Positions 10,241 to 19,661 of a DNA stretch of 27,868 bases are shown here, piece by piece. Numbering within the stretch: the first letter of the stretch is position 1; every line of letters begins with the position of its first letter. Both the position numbers and the translations under genes were made by a program. The notes under the pieces are model-generated. The model saw nothing but the letters and a program-made list of their open reading frames with translations, had not been told where the DNA came from and ran no database searches. This stretch comes from Zygnema cylindricum. Lineage: Eukaryota > Streptophyta > Zygnematophyceae > Zygnematales > Zygnemataceae. The DNA lies in assembly GCA_037447655.1 (NCBI GenBank), contig JBBHKE010001711.1, positions 1 to 27,868 on the forward strand, written 5' to 3'.

Positions 10241-13160
10241 AATCGGCGTCTGCCGAAATCGCGCCGTTTAATGTGTTAGTTCGGTTCAGTACTATTTTTG
10301 GTAATACTTTATTTTTGCACTGAGTGCTTATTTTGTCGTGGAATTAATCTATCTTCTTTCTTGTTCAGTAATTAAGCCTTGCTTTCTCATAAAGAGAATT
10401 ATTTTCCATAAATAGAATTATTTTCCTTAGCTTCCTGTCTTGTAATTGATCGATCCTATGGCCACTTCTTCAGAATCTCAACAAAAAGAGGAGGGGTAGC
10501 TTTGGCAAGGAAGCTTAAGGAAAGGAGGAAAGCACGAAGGAAAGTGTTAAGGAGAGAAGGAAAAATTAGAGAGGAGGAGAGAGGCGCACAGATAGCATAC
10601 AGGGAAGATTACTCAAACCCTAGAAAAGTTGGCAAAAATACACTTGATGCCAACTCAAGGGACGATTTCGTCCTAACCGAAGGTACCTTCCCCAAATCGC
10701 GGCGAAGGCCCACGATCGATTTCGAACCTTCATTTATGACCCTCGATCTAAATCTAAGAAGAAAACCCAAATCAAAAAGTTTTCTTTCCATTCTTTTTTC
10801 TCCGGATTTTTTTTTTTTAATCCAATTTTTTCTTTGTCAAATTTGTCATTTATTTCCAAAAACCTATAAGAGTAATAGAAATCTATAAATATATAAAAAA
10901 AAATTCCAATAATGTTTTTATGTCGCTTCCTTTCCCCTCATTTTTTTTAGGGGCAATAAAAGAAAGAGTGTCGACAAACTCCACACTCATGGATCCATTC
11001 TAACAGAATGTACCTCAACCTAAAAAAAAAAAAAAAAAGACAGAAAAAAGGTTAGAATTATGTACGGATAGTAATCATGACATCAATACTTATCAAAAAG
11101 GCTAGATATCGATAACAATCGAATTTAGAATTTTAATGAAATTATCGCCAAAACTGGTGATCTTTTCGTTGGCAAAACCTTGTCCCTCCGATATTAAACA
11201 TTTTGTTCTTCCTTTTTTCCAATATTTTTAATAAGTAAACGGGTGAAATTAACAAATGAAAAAGAGCGAATTTAGCATTAGGTAGAAAAAAATTTAAAAA
11301 GGGGGATGCCCAATAAAAACAGAAAAGTGGGGCAATGGCTTAAAACACAAGGAGCTACAACTTTCACTACTATTAGAGTTGATGACGTTAATTCATTCGT
11401 TGGTCTCTTTAACATAAAAACATAAAACAATATTGATACTAATGAAACACTAATTAAGTGGCACGAAATAAGCTAAGATTGCCAAACGATAATTTGGTGA
11501 TTTTAATATAATACGACATTAAGCGTTAATAATTCACTAACTTGAACAACAATGAAAGGTGTAGTAAATCTACCCAAAAAGGGTTGTAAGATGGGATTCG
11601 ATTTCAAAAAGGGAAAGGGTTTTAGAATTGAAACAAGTGAAAGTAACACCAAAAGTGGTCAAATTTAGCATCGAAAAGAGGTAAATATAGCGTATAAAAG
11701 AAAGGGAAAAAAGAAGTGGATGGAGAGTAGAATTAGCATTAAAATAAGTAAGAACATTAAAATGAATAAATAGTAAAGAAAGGATAATAGGAAAAGGGGG
11801 AAAATTATAAAAAATATAAAGGGGTTCAAATACTAAAAGTATAAATCGATCATGAAGAAAAAAAATAAAGTCAAAACATGCCAAGAAAACATTACAAACT
11901 CACGCCAAAACTTGCGTTTCGCTTCTCACCTTCTGTTTTGGGGCAAGATTTACCGTAGAAGTTAATGATATAATCGGGAACTCCTCCGGTTTTGTAAGTC
12001 ATTGTCGATTTAAGGCAAAAATAGTTTGCGTCATTGGTTTATTTTCTGAGGGTTACAAAAAAAACCCCATCCGTAATTCTTACAAACACTATAACATTGA
12101 GTAGAAGCTCTTCGTTGAGGCCACACATCCACACTATTTTTGGTTGCATGTCTTGTATGGAGGCCTATTACTGAGAGCCGAATATGAAAAGTAGAAAAAA
12201 CTGTACGAATTCGAACTATTGTAGGAATCGGCCCAACCTTTATTTGCATAGAACGCGTGAGTGAACTCGAGTTAGAAACCTTAGTTTTTTTAACTTTTAA
12301 AAAGGAAACGAGGAAGAAATTGAGGAAAAGCTTTTATTTTCAAGGTTTTAAAGGAGAAAAAGAGAAACATGAAAGGACATTTGCCTAAAAACAAAATGTT
12401 TAGGATTATTTCGTTAGTTTTCATAATCAATTATGATTTTGGTTAGAAGTTGTCATTAAATCCAATAGCATTGTAATGTGGTTTATTCATTGTTTTTAAT
12501 TCAAAATCGACAAAAGTTTGATAAACTATGTGAACAAAAAACATGCTACCAATTTGAAGTATTCAAGAAAGAACTGTTGAGAAACCTCCCATTTTACACC
12601 CCATTTTGGTTTTCAAAATTAAAAAAAAAAAAAAAATCTTTCTTTTTGGTTCAAAAGGTGGCGGAGGCGCTGCAAAACATCCAAACCCCAAAATTAAAAG
12701 TTTCAAGAAGTAAAAAAATAAAATGACGATCCACTCTATTTCCACTTGGTTTTTTCTTTCGTTTTCACTTCCTCAAACTACATTAAAACAAAAGTTGCCA
12801 TTCACTACATTCATTCCTCTCTAGAAACTTTGAACAACTCAAGTGAATAACTTGTTTCTCTAAAATTCCAAATGTGAATCTTTTATTGCATAAACCGTGG
12901 TGAATTCCAGCTTTGTAAGAAAACTACATAAAAGTGTTCCTAATTTTCACGACCAGAATTGTCACAAAACACTTGGATATCCGACACAAATGAGAAAATT
13001 AAAACACAAACCGCAAGAAAATTGCCCCCAAAATTCTTACCACGATATTTGCAACACACCACTAGTCAATATTGCGAAAATGGAAACGCTATTTGTAGTT
13101 AGCCCTTACAATAAGCATATTGTACCACGCAACCAAAAATAGTGTTTCTAACAGTTTGCG
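10241..13160. other. No gene seen; AT-rich intergenic DNA
   Basis: AT-rich sequence with homopolymer runs (A16 near 11023, A17 near 12621) and short unsupported open frames only. The frame at 10502-10888 (Lys/Arg-rich, then a Phe-rich tail) has no ATG start and no recognisable domain. A short duplicated AGAATTATTTTCC occurs near 10397 and 10418. Confidence 0.55.
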
Positions 13161-13190
13161 CACATTTGAGCAGAGCAACATACAACGATA

Positions 13191-13745
13191 ATGTGATGTC
13201 ACAATATACCGTGTTATCGCTATTAGTGAATTTTTTGTTGCCATTTGCAACTTGTTTTCTCTGTGCACACTGGCCGAATTAACAAACTGACGGTTGCGAT
13301 TGAAAGGCATGATTCTCATCATCTGATTGGCGGTTTAAATCGAAATGTGTGCATGGAGAAAATGTGTTTTAAGTTTGGTAAAAAAAATATCAACACTAAT
13401 AGAAATACACGGTTAAGGTGTCCTGTGACATCACGCAACATTACTCAACAGGTAACATGGAACGACATTTTGGATGTCATGTGACGTGACAACTAAAATA
13501 CGTTAAGCATGAGCCGCATCCTTTATTTTTCGTCAAGTCCCGACAAACAGTACGACATGAGGATATGTGACGTCACGCAGCCAAACACAAATTGGCGTGA
13601 CGTATTTCTACGTGTCACGTGACAGAACATAAGGGGTGTGATACATCACAAGGAATGAGGACGTTTGACATTAAAAAGCCATGTCATCACAAGGCGTGGT
13701 AAACAACAACGCAAGGGATGAGACAAATGTCACATACGTGGTGGC
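13191..13745. promoter_or_regulatory. Cluster of TGACGTCA / CACGTG-type palindromes
   Basis: Within about 550 bases I see GTGATGTCAC (13192), GTGACATCAC (13426), GTGACGTGAC (13482), the full palindrome TGACGTCA (13568-13575), GCGTGACGTA (13595), TCACGTGA (13615-13622) and several TGTCA/TCACA half-sites. In plants ACGT cores of this kind are bZIP/bHLH binding sites (C-box, G-box). No gene start is evident immediately on either side, so the regulatory role is an inference; the cluster could instead be the interior of a decayed repeat. Confidence 0.35.
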
Positions 13746-14328
13746 GGCGGACCTACGAATCCCAGTCACCACACTGCCACGTCAACGATCACTGATCACC
13801 TCCAGAAAATGCCTACAGGAGTGTTGAACCTAGCGAACTTTTAATACGAAGGTTGTATAAAATCAGTACTCCGTGCGACAATGCTCCATAAATGAAAAAG
13901 TTACGTAAGAAAGACCCTACAACAGTATTAAAATGTTTCCTTGTATGAAAATGATAGATTAACACACATTTTACATCATACTGCTTTTCCATTGACATAT
14001 GTGAAATTTTTGATACTGAGATTATTTATTTCCTAGCCCAGAAATGGTCGTCCAATTCACATTTCTTTTTGGGCGGCGGGGGAGGAGCTGCAACCCATTC
14101 CAATTTTCCCGCATGTAAAAATCATAAAAAACCCAAAAAAGACAATCATCCCACAAAAAAGAATAAATGTAAAAATAAAGTTCCTAAACCAATTATTCAA
14201 AAAAGTCTTCCTCAAATCCACACCAAACATTGTACCACAGTCTCTTCAAAAGTCTAAACCTTCATTGGTCGTAATTCAAAATCTTAACCCCAAAACCCCA
14301 AACCTAAACTCAAAAACTCTGAATCCCA
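13746..14328. other. No gene seen
   Basis: Non-coding AT-rich stretch between the palindrome cluster and the end of the minus-strand cysteine-rich ORF. It may include that gene's 3' untranslated region, but I see no decisive polyadenylation arrangement. Confidence 0.5.
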
Positions 14329-14618
14329 TCACTTTTCCAATTTCCTGTTAAGTTTTGGACATTTTTTGGTATAAAATCCCGCTCCCCAAATATCTTCGGA
14401 TTTCGTATAATCGGGATCGCTGTTCAAACAATAACAAGCGTCCTCCACCCCCATTCGGTGAGTTCGAATACAGAAACCATATTTAGTGTTGACACATTTT
14501 TTCCCACAAGCTCCCGTGACATCACCGGTCACCGCCGCGGCAAATGTCGGTGCTTTTGGAGTCGGAAACCAAACAGAACAAAAGACAAAATATCCTTTTG
14601 GACTCGTACTGTTGGGCG
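14329..14618 (-). CDS. Small cysteine-rich, defensin-like exon (putative)
   Basis: The frame is open from a pyrimidine tract ending in an acceptor-like TTTTAG (minus strand, just above 14618) to TGA at 14329-14331. It encodes a hydrophobic GYFVFCSVWF stretch, then a basic/acidic C-terminal part with six Cys: C-x3-C-x6-C-x11-C-x-C and a last Cys near the end (TKKC). The C-x3-C, then G-x-C (YGFC), then C-x-C order is that of cysteine-stabilised alpha-beta (defensin-like) peptides, which in plants are secreted and often encoded by a signal-peptide exon plus a mature-peptide exon. Codon use looks like real coding sequence. Weak points: no ATG in frame; the only internal start would be GTG; spacing is not a perfect family match; and the upstream exon is not identified. 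Direct splicing from the exon at 14828-15148 to 14618 puts this ORF out of frame. Confidence 0.33.
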
Positions 14619-14621
14619 CTA

Positions 14622-14800
14622 AAAGAGAAGGAGAGAGGGGAGGAGGAGAGAGAGAGAAGGGAGAAGGAGAGAGGGGGGAGAGAGGGAGAGAGAGAGGGGG
14701 GGAGAGGGAGATGGAGAAGGAGAAGGGGAGAGAGGGGAGGACAAGGAAGGTAGAGGGAGAGAGAAAGGGGAGAGAAAGAGAGACTGAGAGAAATATAGAA
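14622..14800. repeat. GA/CT-rich microsatellite tract
   Basis: Imperfect GAGAGG/GGGAGA repeats over about 180 bases on the + strand. On the minus strand this is a long polypyrimidine run directly upstream of the acceptor-like TTTTAG at 14619, and it would make up most of a 209-bp intron (14619-14827) if the two minus-strand exons belong together. Confidence 0.85.
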
Positions 14801-14827
14801 TTTTCGACAACCTCATTTTTGACGTAC

Positions 14828-15148
14828 CTTTTCTCTCTCTCTCAAATCCTCCGGAAGGGAGCTATCCTGTCCCTCCACATTTCCCTCTCTCTCCCTCTCC
14901 CTCTCCCCCTCCCCCTTCGATCCATCTCCTGCCACGTCAGCCCTAATCTGATGCCCGTTGCCGCCGGCGGCTCCGAGAGCCCAACTTCTGCCGCGCGCAG
15001 AGTGACCGGATGCTGACGTCAGCATATGCGTAGATGGCGTCAGCATCGGTGTCGCTGAAGGGGGCGCTGACGTCAGCAGCGGCTGCTCCCGCGCGGCCGA
15101 GGAGGCCGCGGCGGTGGAGGAGCAGAGAGGCAGTGACGCGGTGGCCAT
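14828..15148 (-). CDS. Putative first exon of a plant nuclear gene
   Basis: The ATG at 15148-15146 (minus) sits in CCACCATGGCC, a near-ideal plant start context. It is preceded by a CT-rich leader including a CT microsatellite at about 15181-15203, typical of plant 5' UTRs. The ORF runs exactly 107 codons to a strong donor (AAAAG|GTACGT, intron from 14827). The N-terminus (MATASLPLCSSTAAASSAAR) is rich in Ala/Ser with few acidic residues, like a plastid transit peptide. Later residues become Gly/Glu/Arg-rich. GC and CpG content is far above the neighbourhood. I do not recognise the protein. Downstream exons are not identified: joining to an acceptor at 14618 gives only about 29 more codons before a stop. 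It could be a truncated gene or an untranslated first-exon fragment carried by a repeat. Confidence 0.45.
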
Positions 15149-15160
15149 GGTGGAAGGGGG
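14925..15160. promoter_or_regulatory. CpG-rich island with TGACGTCA palindromes
   Basis: CpG dinucleotides are dense here and sparse on both sides. Two GCTGACGTCAGC palindromes lie at 15012-15023 and 15066-15077, with a half-site GGCGTCAGCA at about 15036; they are 54 bases apart. TGACGTCA is a bZIP-type binding core. Because the island overlaps the putative first exon, the palindromes may simply reflect a repeated coding motif (MLTS/LLTS). Confidence 0.4.
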
Positions 15161-15922
15161 GAGGGGAGGGATAGAGAGGGAGACAGAGAGAGAGAGAGAG
15201 AGAGGAACCAAGAGGAATGACAAATGTTAACGGTAGAAAAGACTTGCTTGAAGGAATGGCGTGTCACGTCACACTGTGGAGAGGCAGAGAGAGAGAAAGA
15301 GAGAGGGAAAGAGGGAGAAGTTTTGTTTCTACTGTTGGACTTTCATGCCAAGGAAACTTTTTTAGAAGAGCAAAACCCTAAAAAATCGTACTTTTTATTG
15401 AACTTGAAGTACAGTACTTTATTTTTGTACCAGGACGTGAGAATTTGGTACTGTACCTTATTGTACGGAAGAAAAGAAACACTGAAAGAAAATCGTAAAA
15501 AGGACCGAAAATTTCAAAAATTGCTGTACCACAAAATTATAAATTTTAAATTGTTTCTATTGGAAGTGAGAAATGTGTTACGGTCATAATGAAAATTTTT
15601 AGTTTAGCGGAATTATGACGTGTCTCGTGTATAACAAAGATCACCCATTTTTTTTCGGGCAGCTGAACGCAAAAAGTTACAATTGCCACGTCGATCAAAA
15701 TGGAAAAAGACAAACAGTTATCTCCTTTCCAAGATATTTTCAAACCTATTGACTTTAAAACCAATACGCTGCATTCATTTTTCACGAATTAGTAAGTTAA
15801 CTTTCTGGTATTGATTCTATATTCAAAAATCGCGATGGTTTGTGTTATGTTCTGTTGTTCTTCTAGAACCTCGAAGACGTGGATTTCGTAGTACAGCTGT
15901 ACCTTCTAGATGACCGTAGCAT

Positions 15923-16052
15923 GTACGGATAGTATGACCCTGAAAGCTTCGGCAAAAGTACAGTTGTACGAATAGTTTGAAACCTGAGATCTTCGGCAAA
16001 CGTACTTTTTTACGAATAGTACGAAACCTAAAAGCTTCGGCAAATTTACAGA
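15923..16052. repeat. 43/44-bp tandem repeat, three copies
   Basis: Units start at 15923, 15966 and 16010. Each contains ACGRATAGT near its start and AGCTTCGGCAAA or ATCTTCGGCAAA before its end. Divergence between units is moderate. Confidence 0.85.
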
Positions 16053-17066
16053 GCTATAAGTGACATATATGTGACAGAGCGATGACGCTTCGTCATGAAA
16101 TTTGATGATATTTATGTCTTTTTATCGGACAATTGAAAGGAGAAGGAACACCCCTTTTTTTCAATTGGATAAAGAAACACATGTATTATTTGATAATGGA
16201 ATCGAAATTGGAAAAAAAAAAAAAGTGTATTGCCATCGTTCTTGATGGCTTTTCCAACAAATGAATTCTTATCATCTATGCTATAGTTCCCATCGTTCGA
16301 TATTTGTGAGAAACATTATTCAGGCGATCAAAGTACTTTTTTTCGTCATAGAAATTTTCGATTTTCATTCTTGGCATCGCAAGCGAAGGGTCTGGTAGTT
16401 GTGACTGTTCGTTGACAATAGAAAGAAGTAAGGACCAAGGGGGAAAGGACTCCCAAGGCCCAACCTCTCGAAAGAGCGTCGACCACAAGTATAGAGAAAC
16501 TCATCCAAAGCAACTCCCAAACAACCAAATATTTCGACTGCCATCGGAATATAGTAATTCCCAACATCTCAGCACAGTCACACTCATTTATTCAATGTGA
16601 ATCATCTATCCACCTTGGGAACAACAACACAAATGGACTCCATCAAGCAAAAATCACAATCCCACAAGCTTTTGCGAGAGCTGAGTTAAGGTAGATAGAG
16701 GGAGCCTAAGCTTAGAACTCGAGGGGAAGTGGTGAATTAAATAGGAGTGAAACGCGAAGTAGAAAGAATAAGTATAGTCAATAGCCAAAATCTAGAACGA
16801 GGCTATATAGAATAAATATATATCTATATAAAATAAAAAATAAAAAAGGCAAATGAAAAACCAAGGGAAATAGCTCTTAGAAGCCCGAATTGAATGATGG
16901 CGACAACCTTATCATAAGTTCATTCTTAAACACGAGTAATTGGCTTTGTTTCGTTATAAGGGTGGAGATAAAACCGACATATTTGCTCAAGGACTATAAC
17001 TGATCACCTCTAAAATAAATTACAAGAGAGACAATACAAAATAAACTGTTGGAAAGACAATATAGT

Positions 17067-17262
17067 CTACGCGACATCATCTACTCCCCGTAACCATGTA
17101 CCTCCGGATTTACTCTATGTCGTCTTTTCCTCCTTCGCTACGCGACAGGATCTACTCCCCGTAACCATGTACCTCCGAATCTACTCTATGTCCCTTTTCC
17201 TTCTTTACTACGCGACATCATCTACTCCCCGTAACCATATACCTTCGAATCTAAACCGCGAA
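17067..17262. repeat. 70/71-bp tandem repeat, three copies
   Basis: Units start at 17067, 17138 and 17208 with CTACGCGACA. Each carries CTACTCCCCGTAACCAT, and the first two add CTCTATGTC. The third is cut short after CGAATCTA. Confidence 0.9.
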
Positions 17263-18269
17263 TCGTAATTAGAGTAAAAAAAAAAAAAAACAATTAGAAT
17301 GATGAACGCTAATTTAGGTGATAGATATTTTTCAGCTATGAAGTTTACTCTAATTTATTAAAGTATTCTATATTGGGTTATCTCGGTGATAATTATGTGC
17401 GTGATAATTATGAACACTAAATTACATAGACGTACAAAATCTGTCAGTCCGTATATGTCGACGTCATTGTGACGTTAACATTATTTGTCACGTTGAATGT
17501 CAATTCCGTCGGACAACCGTCGACGGTTACATGTAAATTATGCGCAATTACGTAATTAATTAGCAACGATTATGAACGACGGATTGTCAACGGAATTCGA
17601 TTGTCAACGGTTTTTCCGTTACGTTTTTTTCATTTTCAGGTGAAAAAAGTACTATTGAACTCTAATACTGTCGCACTTTGGTGGTTATATTAGATTCAAT
17701 TTACTTTAATAATGACTCATTACCCTAATAATGTTGCTTTCAGACGACGAAGTCGGAAAATGAACACTTATTACAATTAAGTTTGACTCTAAATGAGTCG
17801 CGATTAGCAGTTATCTTAACGAATCTAGGTAACACGACATATTATTGGACGACCACAATTACAAGTGGCCATTTTATAAACCGTGGAAACGCGATGACTG
17901 TAAAACAACGATAATACGCAAACCATCTGTCTTGTTAAATTTCTTTCCTGGATAATTCCGTACGTTGAATAACCTGCATCGTTTTCCACAAAAGCTTCGT
18001 AAAAATTTTCGGCAACAAATTTTACAGCTTCTCGCTTCATTTTTTTAGTTTTTAAAAAATGTGATTTTTCAAATTTAAACCAAATATTAAAATTTAAAAT
18101 TTGAACTCACCCTCTTTTCACAAAGGATTGCCGCGTTTTTATGACTTCTCACTTTCATAATTTATACGTATATATTGCACCTTCGGACAAGCAATGGCAT
18201 TATCAATTTAGCTTTTTGATTTGTGTTTACTCTTACATCCGACTCTTGTTGTTGACTACACTATCCTCC

Positions 18270-18277
18270 TATAAATA
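18270..18277 (+). promoter_or_regulatory. TATA box candidate
   Basis: TATAAATA lies 28 bases before the ATG at 18298. Since plant transcription usually starts about 30 bases after the TATA box, the first ATG may fall at or before the transcript start. The ATG at 18316 would then be the likelier initiator. Confidence 0.45.
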
Positions 18278-18297
18278 GTCGCTTAGTCGTCGAAAGT

Positions 18298-18691
18298 ATG
18301 TGGAGATTTTCAAGAATGTGGGGTAACTACGCGTCGAGATATAACGGAATATCTCATATCCCTGCACCTGTTGTGGAAGAGGTGATCGTAGAGATGAACC
18401 CTGTCGGATCCGAAATGGCGAGTGGTGCAACAGAATTACCACATGTGGAGCCACTCGTGGAAGGAGCTTCGAACGGAGAAGACGACACTGTGGGCGGAGA
18501 TCTGGGGAGTCAACCTACAACTTTTGACCAATCGCAGTCCAACCGGAAAAAGCAACACGCTACAACCAAAAATGATCATTTGCGGATAATCATGTGTATG
18601 ATCATTCACGAGCGGGAGAACGAATTCCGAAACCTCATCCCCAAAACTATCAAGAAGTTTCCCGAAAATTTTTCGGGAAGCAAAGGATGTA
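18298..18691 (+). CDS. Putative first exon, unknown protein
   Basis: The frame is open from ATG 18298 (or 18316, MWGNYASRYN) to a consensus donor, TGTA|GTAAGT, at 18691/18692; without splicing it stops at 18705. The product is acidic in the middle (Glu/Asp/Gly-rich) and becomes basic near the end (NRKKQHATTKNDH, then MIIHERENEFRNLIPKTIKK). That layout suggests a nuclear or DNA-binding N-terminus, but I recognise no family. The TATA box just upstream and the good donor make a real exon plausible. The acidic-repeat ORF about 1 kb downstream on the same strand could belong to the same gene; a candidate acceptor (GCACTGTAG|TTG) lies at 19595. No splice evidence can be given from sequence alone. 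Confidence 0.4.
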
Positions 18692-18705
18692 GTAAGTTTT
18701 CCTAA

Positions 18706-19594
18706 AACGCTTCCCCCCTTTACCTCATCAACCCATCTCACTCGGTATTATTATTTTTTCTATGGTTTTCAATGATTTATAATGTGTTATTCTCTCATTT
18801 TTTCCGTTTATGCTATTCTATATTTCCTTTCTACAATTTGTTGTTGCTTACTTATTATTGCAAATTATTCGAATGAAATCCGTTGGAGATGAGATGAAAT
18901 GTAGTCCTCTCCTCTATTAACCCTTTTCTCCATAGGTGATATTTATCGGTTGTTATACGTCCTGTTTTACATGTTTTCGTATATAGTTAGGATGAATCTT
19001 TAGTTGGGATAAAACAGTATGAGGGATGGTGATGGATAACAAGGGGAGGGGGAAGAAAACTGTGTTTAGGGTCCTTGGAATGGCAACGACATTGCGTCAT
19101 CGCTTTATTTATGTCCACGCATCACACAATGAAATGGCGATGAGAAAACGTCTTCGCTTCGATGTGGATACTCTCAGAATCGGTTAACCGGCGACAACAT
19201 TATGTCGTCGCCGTATAAATGGAGGTATTCTACAATCAACGATGACTTATTTTCGTCGCTTGAATGTTGGACTCCGGGACAAGATTGGTGTTTCGTCGCT
19301 GCAATGTTGGAACGCCGTTTAGCAAGTTTCAATGGACGTTCGAGGCGGATTTTATGTCGTCGGATGAATGTTGGACTACTCGAATGTACATGACGACGGA
19401 ATTCGCCATTTTATCGCCGCAATATTGGAACGTCCGAAAATGGTGCTTGAACGTGGGTTTGACGTCATCGACAAGTATAAAATTTGTACGCATTTAAGAA
19501 ACGAATCCGCCGCTCCTATGGGATGAAGTTGTCACATTACTCTTCTCTCTCATTTGTTGTCTTTTACCATTATTTTGTCCTATTTTGCACTGTA
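18706..19594. other. No gene seen; possible intron
   Basis: AT-rich to about 19060, then a more GC-rich part with CGTCG-rich motifs (19189-19440). No exon is supported. If the exons at 18298 and about 19596 are joined, this is an intron of about 0.9 kb. Confidence 0.45.
19189..19430. repeat. Imperfect palindrome and scattered CGTCG...TTGGA motifs
   Basis: CGGCGACAACAT at 19189-19200 faces TATGTCGTCGCCG at 19201-19213, an imperfect inverted repeat with one mismatch. Downstream, a motif of the form CGTCG-x-TGAATGTTGGAC or CGTCGCTGCAATGTTGGAAC recurs four times (from about 19254, 19294, 19357 and 19414) at uneven spacing. This may be a decayed mini-transposon, but I found no matching ends. Confidence 0.5.
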
Positions 19595-19661
19595 GTTGTG
19601 TACTCTTTGCACTCGCGTGAAAAGCAACTCCAGGGATGGCGGCAAGCGACCGAATAAATGA

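Larger units (their letters stand above)
15230..18260. other. No gene seen; intergenic with local tandem arrays
   Basis: About 3 kb without a credible exon or RNA gene. It contains a GA microsatellite at about 15285-15320, two three-copy tandem arrays (15923-16052 and 17067-17262), poly(A) runs near 16212 and 17279, and a duplicated GATTGTCAACGG near 17583 and 17601. Nothing else is supported. Confidence 0.55.

Noticed and set aside
10502-10888. 128-residue + ORF
   Set aside because: No ATG start, Lys/Arg-rich then Phe-rich low complexity, and no domain.
14486-15016. 176-residue + strand ORF across the GA microsatellite
   Set aside because: Arg/Glu/Gly low-complexity translation of the microsatellite; the minus strand has a better start context, leader and donor.
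15923-17262. CRISPR-like array
   Set aside because: The repeats are adjacent tandem units without unique spacers, in eukaryotic sequence.
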